A stretch of 64,000 nt of DNA. Source: Neostapfia colusana (Eukaryota > Streptophyta > Magnoliopsida > Poales > Poaceae). The position numbers were made by a program, and so were the translations under genes. The DNA is taken from the NCBI GenBank assembly GCA_030760725.1, contig JASWHV010000012.1:21466368-21530367 (forward strand), given 5' to 3'. Below the pieces are notes generated by a model. That model was not told the origin of the DNA, made no database searches, and worked only from the letters and a program-made list of their open reading frames with translations. How positions within the stretch are numbered: the first letter of the stretch is position 1; each line of letters starts with the position of its first letter. Shown piece by piece: positions 22,307-31,577 of this stretch.

Positions 22307-25300
22307 TGTCACACCCGGTTTTTCCGAAGAAACAACCAAGTGAATATCACATGTATGCCAGGATCATTTTCTCATACATGTGATGACAAATAGTGAAGCA
22401 TCATTTATTACAAGCCAGGTGTCGAATATAAATAAGTCTTACATAATAAATGTCTCGATGGACAATAATAAGTTCATCACAAGTAAATAAACTAGCAGCG
22501 GAATATTATTCTTTAGGGCTCCATTACAGGTGTTGCCCGGGGGTCTTCATGAACCTAGAAACCTTCCTCGGGTCCAAAATCTTGGTCATTATACACCACC
22601 TCATTATCTTGACCTGAGCAGCAATATAAACCAACAAATATGCAAGGTTGAGTACCAATGGTACTCAGCAAGTGTGGGAAAATTATATCATGCATGGCTA
22701 GAACAAGGAGAGGTTGAACTCATGGTTAAAGCACTACGCAATTAATACCTATCACCTTAGCTTATTAAGCACCTACATTACTACACAGGTGAAATGATCC
22801 AAATCTCCCATCCCATCATCATAAACCAATAACCATAATCATCATTTCCAATGTTAAGCTCCCCGCTTAACTTCAAAAACCATCAATTCTCTAATCATGA
22901 ATAAGTCCAGGCCGCTCTTAACCGTGAGCACGGCTGTCAAGACAGTTTTGACTCTGCAGAGTTTGTACCACTGTACCCACAAGTAGTGATTTCATCCCCC
23001 GTTGCCGGGTGGACTAAAAGAACCTCCATTATGCCAGTGGCTACGAACCACATTCACACTTCCCAGGTGTGTGGCCAAGAGATCACTACGAAGCCTTTAC
23101 AAAGGGATTCCCGACGAGCGTGGGCCCACTGAGGTTTCACCCCTAACAGCATACAAGAGGCTCCAACCCCGCTGCAGTGGCCCCCTCTTGAGCCTTGCGG
23201 TTCATATGGCAGTCCAGCTGACTCCTATTCCCCGCACCATCCAACACACCCATACTACGCCGGGGATACACCTAATTAATTGGCTAAGCTGCCCCATCTC
23301 AGCATGTGGTTGGCACTGTAAAGCCGGGTTACATGCTCCATGAACCGGTCCTTAGGATCCAGGCAAGTACTAAACACAAACCCAAGTCTCGTGCACCCAG
23401 CACACAACCAAAACATCCAACTTGCCTTGATCCCTACCTCTACATAACTCACAATGTCTCATTCAAGAGTATGGTAATATAAACTGATGATCTCATGTCC
23501 CAAATATCCCATTCTAAGCATGGCTAAGCATATGCATGTGTATAAATGACATGACAATATAAATCCCAACCCAAGCTTCAAGGAAACAAGGTAATGCAAT
23601 TCTAGGAAACTTCCTAGCATGGGTTTCATATTTAACTTGACAATGCAAATAATTCTATCTACACATCCTAGCATAGGATCAAAGTGGTCAAGGACACTTG
23701 CCTCCTTCTTGCTGCTCTTGAAATGGGTAGTCTTGGTCTTGGAATTGAATAACTTGTTCTTGAGCAGGTTCTACTTCATACCATCACACATAGCAAAAGA
23801 AAAACAACAATCATAAGACATAGTTCACACTTCTACTTCATACAAACCACACATTCACATTTATGAAAGTTTCTTTACCATTTTATGTGTTGTGGATACT
23901 CTATGTGTGTTGATTTGGGGCTTGCATACACTTTCATTTACATGTGTAGGATTCCTACTTTGGTGTTCATATTTATACTCACATACTATATATATATATA
24001 TATACATATATATATGTGTGTTTCAGTTTTAAATAAATTCCTTATATATTAAACTACCAAGTATGTATGAAAAGTATTTTTCTTCTCCATATATGCCTTC
24101 ATAATTTCTATCAACCCTAAACTGAATTCTTTATATTTTAGAAACTCCATTTATCATTTACTAGTTTCTATATTTCCAGATTTATATTCTTATGCATAAT
24201 TGTGCATTTTATTATTAAATTAGTAATACACACTACCTAAACAGATTAGGTTCTGGTCCTAAATAATTTAAGATCATATTTTGACCTTGGCTTCTGATGT
24301 ATACTATTTCATAATTATTTTCCCTATTTTTCTTTAACTATTCTTTACTTAAAAATGTGTCCCTACACTATTAAATGTGAATAATAGATGAAACAGATTT
24401 ATTTCAGCCCAAAAATATATTTTTATCTCACTCCAAAGTTTTCTAAGTACTGAGAAAGTTTTTAATAATTTTGACAATTAGGTTTGTCCCCCTTTTTAAT
24501 ATTTAAACACTAGTTACATATTCAATTTTCTAAATTAAATACCAAACAGAGCTAAAATAATGAATTCACCTCATTACAGGGTCTATAATATTATTTTCAT
24601 AATTTCCAGGGGTCTAGCTACACTTGTCAGAGGTGTTTTTCCTAATTTCTATGAAGTCCAGGGGCTAAAACTGATTTTTAAATGAATTTACATGATTTTC
24701 TGGAGTTCCAGGGGCTAGATCTGAAGTTTCCGGGGCTAGCTCTCAATTCCAGAGAACCCCAGGGGGTAGCACGTAAGAATTCCAGTCTTTATAACGCGGG
24801 GCTGACGTGGACCGTCTGATTTTAAACCGACGGCTGAGATTATAACATCGAACCGGTACGCGGGGTTTTAAAGTCTACCGTGCGATTTAAAATAAACGGC
24901 GCACAAGCGGCCACGTCGCTCTGATCGAGCGCGGGCGGCGCTGCCGGCGGCGCACGGCGGCGGGAAGCGGCGATCTCGCCGGAAACTTTCGGATCCTCGA
25001 GAATTCTGCCTAGAACTGTGATCTTATGGCCTAGATCGGTAGAGGGGAGGTCAGGGATCTCACCTCGGGGGTTTTCTCGAGCTCGGGGGTCCTGGAAAGT
25101 GCTCTGCGGCGAGGTCCGAGGCAAAACCACGGCGAAGCTCGTCGGAGCTGGATTTGCACCGTATATCTTCGGGTTTTCTGCACCTGCAAAGTTCCCCGGA
25201 GGCGGTGGATCAAGACCAACGAGTTAGATCAGAGTTTCCGAGCTTAGATCGGCCAGAATTCACCGGCGAAGTCTCGGTGCTCACCGGAGTGAAAATCGGC

Positions 25301-25765
25301 GATCGCGTGCGAAAAACTGATCGGATCGGTTGTTTTTATAGCCGGGGAAGGGCGGTGGTTCTGTTGTGATCGAGTTAGAGTCCTCAGGGTCCAGAATTCT
25401 GCTGCGGAGCGCGGTTTCCCGATCGGTTGCGATCGCGCGCGCGCGGAGAAGAGTCCGGGGTCGCGGGGTTAGGGATGACAGGCGGGTCCCACCCGTCAGC
25501 GAGGGGCAGCGCGGCGCGCGCGGGGGCGGGCTGCGCGGGAGGTTGCTGGGCCGGCTGGGGTTTCGGCCCACTGGCCAGTTTTTTTCCGGTTTTCCTTTTT
25601 CTTTTTCATTTCTTTTCTGTTTTGAGTATAATTTGAATTCCAGTTTGAATTTGAATTTTTGCAAAACATGCAATACGTCCAAAAATTTCTAAATTCCCCT
25701 CTGAACATGTTTTATGGTTCTAAATCCAAAGATTTGAATCTTGACTAAAAATTTGGGGTGTTACA
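22307..25765 (-). mobile_element. 3' LTR of element Y
   Basis: Sense TGTAACACCCC...GGGTGTGACA. A TATA box (sense CTATAAAA) is at 25334-25341, about 430 nt from the LTR start, followed by a GC-rich leader. A polyadenylation signal (rc) at 22404-22409 lies about 97 nt from the end. R therefore spans about 2.9 kb. Confidence 0.95.
25334..25341 (-). promoter_or_regulatory. TATA box of Y 3' LTR
   Basis: Sense CTATAAAA in a GC-rich context. The same sequence is at 34607-34614 (Y 5' LTR), 36188-36195 and 45445-45452 (M). Confidence 0.7.
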
Positions 25766-25780
25766 GCTCTACCCCCCTTA
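25766..25780 (-). promoter_or_regulatory. polypurine tract of element Y
   Basis: Sense TAAGGGGGGTAGAGC directly before the 3' LTR. The preceding CGAGGACGAGATTTC is typical of Tekay/Del elements. Confidence 0.88.
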
Positions 25781-25810
25781 AAAGAAATCTCGTCCTCGAG
25801 ATTGGTGTTT

Positions 25811-28800
25811 CTAAGAAAACAATTCCGGAAATTGTGCCTTAAGCTCATCTTCCCGTTCCCAGGTGGCTTCCTCTTCTGAGTGATGCTTCCACTGCACCTT
25901 GCACATCCTGATTCTCTTATTTCTGGTGAGGCGTTCCATTGTCTCCAAAATCTTGTATGGTTGCTCGGCATAAGACAAATCCTCAGCTACATCCACTTCG
26001 TTCATGGGTAACACCTCCTCAGGCGTCCTCAGACATTTCTTGAGTTGCGACACATGGAACACATCGTGCACGTCCGACAGATGTACCGGCAACTCTAATT
26101 GGTACGCCACTTCGCCTTTTCTTTCCAAAACTTGAAAGGGTCCGATGTATCGAGGTGACAACTTCCCTTTTACTTTGAACCGACGAAGTCCTCTGATAGG
26201 GGACACCTTGAGATAAACATAGTCTCCCACGTTGAAAACGAGTTCTCTTCTTCGTACATCGGCATAGCTCTTTTGGCGTGTTTGTGCTATCCTCAAATTG
26301 TTGCGAATCTCCCTCACCTTCGCCTCGGCTTCTTGTAGCACTTCGGGACCAAACACTTTACTTTCTCCTGTTTGGTTCCAAAATAGGGGAGTTCTGCACT
26401 TCCTTCCATACAAAGCTTCAAACGGTGACATCTTCATACTAGCTTGATAACTGTTGTTATAGGAAAACTCCGCATACGGCAGGTTCTTGTCCCAACTCCT
26501 ATTGTTTTTGAGTGCACATGCCCTCAACATGTCTTCAAGAATCTGATTGGTTCTCTCCGTCTGCCCGTCAGTTTGGGGATGATAGGCAGAACTGAAGTTC
26601 AGATGGGTTCCCATGGTTTCATGCAACTTTTGCCAAAACCTCGAAGTGAACTGTGTCCCTCGGTCCGACACTATCTTCTTTGGCATTCCATGGTAACACA
26701 CAATCCTTGACATGTACAATTCTGCCAATTTGGATCCACTGTAGCTTTCTTTCACAGGGATGAAATGAGCTACCTTGGTTAGCCGATCAATAATGACCCA
26801 TATTGAATCATACCCGGATTGGGTCCTAGGCAATCCCACGACAAAATCCATGCTGATTTCTTCCCACTTCCATTCAGGCACTTTGAGTGGTTGCAATAAT
26901 CCCGCGGGTCGTTGATGTTCTGCTTTCACCAACTGACATGTGTCACATAGGGCAACATGTTCCGCGACATCTCGCTTCATGCCATACCACCAATACCTGC
27001 TTTTGAGGTCCTGATACATCTTCGTACTCCCAGGATGAATGGAATAGTCGGAATCGTGAGCCTCCTTCAAAATTAATTTACGAATCTCCTTTACTTCTGG
27101 CACACAGATCCTTTTCCCGTGCCACACCGTTCCTTGTTCATCCTCTCTAAAACCAGGAGCTTTATTTTCCTTGATGAGCTGTCTGATCTCTTGTATCTTC
27201 TCATCATTCTTTTGTCCCTCGCGTATGTCTCGTTCAAGTGTGGAGTCCACTTCCATGGCGATGGCTTCACCACTATTTACTAGACATAGATTGAGCCTTA
27301 TAACCTCGTCCTTCAATTCTGCAGGCATATCTTTCAAGCTCAACTTATTGACCTGCGCTTTCCGACTCAAGGCGTCGGCCACGACGTTTGCTTTCCCGGG
27401 ATGATAGTTGATGCCTACATCAAAGTCATTGATTAGCTCTAACCATCTCCTTTGTCTAAGGTTGAGATCTGGCTGTGTGAATATGTACTTCAAACTCTTA
27501 TGATCCGTATATATCTCTGTCCTCTTTCCCATCAAATAGTGCCGCCAAATTTTTAACGCGTGTACCACAGCAGCTAGTTCTAAGTCATGTGTAGGATAGT
27601 TCTTCTCGTGCTTCCGAAGCTGCCGGGATGCATAAGCCACGACATGTCCCTCTTGCATGAGAACACATCCCAACCCGTTTCCAGAGGCATCGCAGTACAC
27701 CGTGAAATTCTTCTGCATATCTGGCATAACCAACACTGGGGCTGTTGTCAATCTCTTCTTTAGCTCCTGAAAACTCGTATCGCACTGTGGCGTCCAGGTG
27801 AATGTGATTCCCTTTTCCAACAGTTTGGTGAGAGGTCTCGAGATCTTGGAGAATCCCTCAATAAATCGTCGATAGTATCCAGCCAATCCCAAAAAGCTTC
27901 GAACTTCCCCGACATTTTCAGGGGTTTTCCATTTCTGGATATCTTCGATTTTGGCGGGATCTACGGAGATTCCTCCCTCCGAGATTATATGTCCTAAAAA
28001 AGGAACTCTCTTTAGCCAAAACTCACACTTGCTCAACTTGGCATATAGTTGGTGTTCTCTCAGCCTCTGTAACACCAACCTTAGATGTTTCTCATGTTCT
28101 TCTTCATCTTTGGAGAAGACGAGAATATCATCTATGAAGACCACCACAAATTTGTCCAGATATTCCATGAATACCTTGTTCATGAGGTACATGAAATATG
28201 CCGGGGCATTGGTTAGCCCGAAAGGCATGACAGTGTATTCATACAGTCCGTACCGAGATACGAAAGCTGTCTTGGGAATATCAGATTGCCTTATCTTGAG
28301 TTGGTCGTATCCCGACCTGAGATCAATTTTCGAGAACACACAAGCTCCCCTCAACTGATCAAACAAGTCTTCAATGCGGGGTAATGGGTACTTGTTCTTG
28401 ATGGTTACCTCATTCAAGGCACGGTAATCCACGCATAACCTTTGAGTTCCATCTTTCTTAGGCACAAATATTACCGGAGCTCCCCATGGTGAGGAACTAG
28501 GGCGAACATACCCCTTTTCCGTCAATTCTCTCAAATGATCCTTGAGCTCTTCTAGCTGCTTGGAGTCCATTCGATAAGGTCTCTTGTATATCGGGGCTGT
28601 TCCCGGTACTAGCTCTATTGCGAATTCCACGTCACGGTCGGGAGGCATTCCTGGCAACTCCTCTGGAAAAACATCTGGATATTCCCTGATAGTCCTGATT
28701 TCCTCAACTTTCACCTCCACTTGATTTAATTTAATGTCCCTTCTAGGCTCGTGTATCGTTATGAACTTTACTCTTGTGCCACTAGGGTGAGTTAGTTCCA

Positions 28801-30280
28801 CCGTTCTGGTCGAACAATGGATGATTCCATTATGTTTGGTCAACCAATCCATACCCAAAATAATATCTATCCCTTGTGAATCGATCACTATGAGGTTAGC
28901 GGTAAATACTACCCCATTAATGTCTAGGTTCACTTTGGGACACACTTGTCTTGTCCTTATTTCTCCACCTGGAGAATTTACCGCTAGCATATGGTTCATT
29001 TGTGTGGTTGCTAGGTCATGCTTCTTAACAAACCCTTGAGCAATGAACGAATGGGTAGCACCAGAATCAAACAGCAGAGTTGCAAGGTGTAAATTGGCAG
29101 GAAACTTACCAACTACCACGTCGGGTGCCTCTTGTGCTTCCTCCATAGTGACGTGGTTCACCCGTCCTCTCATTACGTTCTGCTGCTGTGGCTGCGTGGG
29201 CTTCTTCTTTGGACACTTATGGGCGTAGTGCCCCACTTCACCACAGCTGAAACATTGCACTCCAATCTTAGATGCTTGTCCCTTGTTGTCTTGGGATTGG
29301 TTTGGGGGTCCTTGCACTGCTGGTCGAGGTGGATATGCAGGACGAGGCTGCTGCATAAACTGACGTTGCGGCTGTGCTGGTGCTGCGGGTGGCCTGTAGT
29401 TTGGGTTGTACCCTCTTGGTGCTGAATAGGGTACCGCAGTACGGCTTGTCTGCCCCGTAGATTGCTGCATCATACGTGGGCGGGTGTTGCTCCCTGAGGC
29501 TTGATGTGACCACCCAGCCTTCCTCTTATTCTCATTTTCAAGGGCCTTCAGCTTCCTTTCCACCACAAATGCTCTGTCCACCATCTTTTGAAAGCTTTCA
29601 TACTCATTGGAGGACATTGCACACTGCATCTCTGCGGTAAGTCCTTCCACGAAACAATCTTGTTTCTGCTCATCTGTCTCTATGTCTCGTGGAGCATAAC
29701 GGGATAGTTGAGTGAATTTGGTGAGGTATTCCCTCACCGTCATGTTTCCCTGCTGCAGTCCCAAAAACTCTTTCCTCTTATTTTTGAGTTCACCTCTTGG
29801 GATATAATGGTTGCGGAAGCTACGCTTGAACTCTTCCCAAGTGATGCTCTCAGGGTCATGATGGGCGGCCACGTAGGCGGTCCACCAATCAGCAGCAGGT
29901 CCCTGCAATTGATGAGAGGCAAACAGCACCCTCTCATACCCTTGGCATTGTATGATTCTCATCTTACTTTCAATGGTCTTCAGCCAATCATCTGCCTCCA
30001 GAGGTTCAGCAGCACTTGCAAACTTTGGAGGTTGAGTTCCTAGAAACTCACTCAACCTTGGTTGGCGTGGTGCAGCTTGTGGAGGTGGAACTTGATGCAA
30101 GTTGGCCACTACTTGAGTCAAGTTCTGGATGAGCTGATTTTGATTCTCCAGCATTTGGTGGAGAGGATCAACTTCTTCACGGCGACCACCCCGGTTCTGG
30201 CCTCCAGAAAGATGAGAGTTGCATGCCTCATCATTGTTGTTGGCGGGGTTGGCAGCACGTCCTCTTCCTCTTCCGGCCAT
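25811..30280 (-). CDS. gag-pol: Gag-Pol polyprotein of element Y (1489 aa)
   Basis: A single-ORF polyprotein that builds the virus-like particle and carries out reverse transcription and integration. Gag domain is at about 90-240 (ADWWTAYVAAHH, TVREYLTKFTQLSRYAP). The CCHC knuckle is at 343-356 (CFSCGEVGHYAHKC). Protease DSG is at 405-407. RT is at about 600-770 with LCVDYRALN and FIDD at 715-718, RNase H at about 860-970 (YCDASG), and the integrase zinc module has Cys at 1112 and 1115. The DDE residues are D1145, D1206 and E1242. The GPY/F module and chromodomain (KVQWKHHSEEEATWERED) end the protein. Start is MAGRGRGRAA. In RT, residue 659 is Asp (DLRSGYD) where the family and M have His, possibly impairing RT. 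It lies 300 nt downstream of ORF0. Confidence 0.97.
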   Translation of the reverse strand: MAGRGRGRAANPANNNDEACNSHLSGGQNRGGRREEVDPLHQMLENQNQLIQNLTQVVANLHQVPPPQAAPRQPRLSEFLGTQPPKFASAAEPLEADDWLKTIESKMRIIQCQGYERVLFASHQLQGPAADWWTAYVAAHHDPESITWEEFKRSFRNHYIPRGELKNKRKEFLGLQQGNMTVREYLTKFTQLSRYAPRDIETDEQKQDCFVEGLTAEMQCAMSSNEYESFQKMVDRAFVVERKLKALENENKRKAGWSHQASGSNTRPRMMQQSTGQTSRTAVPYSAPRGYNPNYRPPAAPAQPQRQFMQQPRPAYPPRPAVQGPPNQSQDNKGQASKIGVQCFSCGEVGHYAHKCPKKKPTQPQQQNVMRGRVNHVTMEEAQEAPDVVVGKFPANLHLATLLFDSGATHSFIAQGFVKKHDLATTQMNHMLAVNSPGGEIRTRQVCPKVNLDINGVVFTANLIVIDSQGIDIILGMDWLTKHNGIIHCSTRTVELTHPSGTRVKFITIHEPRRDIKLNQVEVKVEEIRTIREYPDVFPEELPGMPPDRDVEFAIELVPGTAPIYKRPYRMDSKQLEELKDHLRELTEKGYVRPSSSPWGAPVIFVPKKDGTQRLCVDYRALNEVTIKNKYPLPRIEDLFDQLRGACVFSKIDLRSGYDQLKIRQSDIPKTAFVSRYGLYEYTVMPFGLTNAPAYFMYLMNKVFMEYLDKFVVVFIDDILVFSKDEEEHEKHLRLVLQRLREHQLYAKLSKCEFWLKRVPFLGHIISEGGISVDPAKIEDIQKWKTPENVGEVRSFLGLAGYYRRFIEGFSKISRPLTKLLEKGITFTWTPQCDTSFQELKKRLTTAPVLVMPDMQKNFTVYCDASGNGLGCVLMQEGHVVAYASRQLRKHEKNYPTHDLELAAVVHALKIWRHYLMGKRTEIYTDHKSLKYIFTQPDLNLRQRRWLELINDFDVGINYHPGKANVVADALSRKAQVNKLSLKDMPAELKDEVIRLNLCLVNSGEAIAMEVDSTLERDIREGQKNDEKIQEIRQLIKENKAPGFREDEQGTVWHGKRICVPEVKEIRKLILKEAHDSDYSIHPGSTKMYQDLKSRYWWYGMKRDVAEHVALCDTCQLVKAEHQRPAGLLQPLKVPEWKWEEISMDFVVGLPRTQSGYDSIWVIIDRLTKVAHFIPVKESYSGSKLAELYMSRIVCYHGMPKKIVSDRGTQFTSRFWQKLHETMGTHLNFSSAYHPQTDGQTERTNQILEDMLRACALKNNRSWDKNLPYAEFSYNNSYQASMKMSPFEALYGRKCRTPLFWNQTGESKVFGPEVLQEAEAKVREIRNNLRIAQTRQKSYADVRRRELVFNVGDYVYLKVSPIRGLRRFKVKGKLSPRYIGPFQVLERKGEVAYQLELPVHLSDVHDVFHVSQLKKCLRTPEEVLPMNEVDVAEDLSYAEQPYKILETMERLTRNKRIRMCKVQWKHHSEEEATWEREDELKAQFPELFS

Positions 30281-30579
30281 CTGGCAGAATCACAAATGTT
30301 AATTTGAAAGCATTTGGTATCATCTTACTACTTTCACTTGTTTATAATTTGAAGTGTTGAAGTTTTGTTAAATCTTACGAGGGTTTTATATCTCACACCC
30401 AATAAATGCACTATTATTTCCTGTGGGTTTACACACCAAAGCAAACAATCTGAAGACGAGGCTGTGGACAATTGCTCATGGCTTCCACAACTCACGTCAC
30501 ACACCAAGCATTTTCACACCATTAACTACGTAACGACTCGACTACTCGACCTCTTGCTAGTTAGGGGAAAGACTCTACA

Positions 30580-31359
30580 CTACTCGTCCTCTTGAGCTGG
30601 CTCCTCGGGATCTTCCTCCTCATTTCGGCTACCTTCTGACTCTGCTTTGGGTGGGGAGGCTGCTGGTGGAGAAGTGCGACGACGCCTGATCGCTCGGCGA
30701 TCCGGGGACTCAGGGGTCCATGGATCACTTACGGTGACACACAGTTCATTCCCATCTCCTCTTTCTCTCGCCTTTAAACAAGCTCGCAGCAATGCCTCCG
30801 TCTCCTTCAGAGTATCTCGGACATCCTGAAGCTCTTGTTGACACTCCTGCAGTCGAGTGCTGAGCATAGCAGCATCCTCCAAGCACAAGTCCATGTGCTC
30901 ATGGGAAGTCCCTTGCTGCACCGGTGGGTACTTGTACTCCGTGGTACCACTCTCACGCTGGAGGACATACATGTACTCAGTTTTGTCCAAGTGGCGACGA
31001 TAGATGTGGCTCTGGCAGGTGATGGCCTCCCAAGTGACATCTCTCTCCGCGTCAACTTGTGTTGCTCGACAAGCTGGAGAGTGGTGGATCTTAAGCAGCT
31101 GATTCTCGTGTATAATCCTCATCTCCGAACTCCATTCTTCCCTCTTCTCACGGATGGTCCTGGTGGAGTTATAGTGGATGATGAGCTTGCCTGTATTGCC
31201 GGCGGCTTCGAGCATACGTCGAAGACGGCTCAACAAATCTCCCACTGCCAATCCGTAGGAAAGGTACGTCACTGGACGACTCTCCTCTCTTTCAGCAAGG
31301 GCAACTACGGGAACTCTCCCTCCCGTGGATTTACGAGCGGTGCGAATCATGCGAACCAT
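30580..31359 (-). CDS. leader ORF0 of element Y, 259 aa, with a histone H3 tail-like N-terminus
   Basis: A separate intact ORF between PBS and gag, starting about 200 nt after the PBS. Residues 1-22 match the histone H3 tail in register from the start Met: M1, R3, TARKSTGG at 7-14, P17 and L21-A22, 13 of 22 identical. The middle (about 30-150) has no fold I recognise. Residues about 157-200 form a Leu/Gln/Glu-rich likely coiled coil (LSTRLQECQQELQDVRDTL). RRAIRRRR at 221-228 looks like a nuclear localisation signal. The tail from 239 is acidic. M has the same ORF with two changes, so it has been kept open. Leader ORFs are known in some grass gypsy elements, but I do not know a described H3-like one. 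Function unknown; a chromatin-interacting role is inference. Confidence 0.85.
   Translation of the reverse strand: MVRMIRTARKSTGGRVPVVALAEREESRPVTYLSYGLAVGDLLSRLRRMLEAAGNTGKLIIHYNSTRTIREKREEWSSEMRIIHENQLLKIHHSPACRATQVDAERDVTWEAITCQSHIYRRHLDKTEYMYVLQRESGTTEYKYPPVQQGTSHEHMDLCLEDAAMLSTRLQECQQELQDVRDTLKETEALLRACLKARERGDGNELCVTVSDPWTPESPDRRAIRRRRTSPPAASPPKAESEGSRNEEEDPEEPAQEDE
31294..31359 (-). other. histone H3 N-terminal tail-like segment of ORF0 (Y)
   Basis: Codes for residues 1-22 of ORF0. K10 of ORF0 (Met counted) corresponds to H3 Lys9, and S11 to H3 Ser10. H3 Lys4 is replaced by Ile and H3 Lys14 by Arg. Confidence 0.8.
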
Positions 31360-31560
31360 CTAAAACAAAAGAATTTAAAATTAGGTTAGATAAAATTTCA
31401 AACAAAAATCCTATTTTTGAATGGAAGTTGGGGGTAAGATGAAGAAAATGACTCTTTTAATAACACTCTTTTACCCACACCTTGGAAAATAGTTTTTAAG
31501 AAAATAGGGCCCTTAAATACGTCCATTTCTACCTAGGTCCACGTTCCTACGGGCAACCTT

Positions 31561-31573
31561 GGCTCTGATACCA
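31561..31573 (-). promoter_or_regulatory. primer binding site of element Y
   Basis: Sense TGGTATCAGAGCC, complementary to initiator tRNA-Met, four bases (GAGG) after the LTR. Confidence 0.88.
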
Positions 31574-31577
31574 CCTC

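Noticed and set aside
23002..23343. 113-codon open frame repeated identically in all four M/Y LTRs (also 21123, 32273, 43117)
   Set aside because: Identity follows from the youth of the copies, not selection. It runs on the strand opposite to the element, has no domain and a composition like translated non-coding DNA.
28821..29039. Many open frames on the plus strand across the gag-pol genes
   Set aside because: They are antisense shadows of the long minus-strand polyprotein frames; none has a domain.
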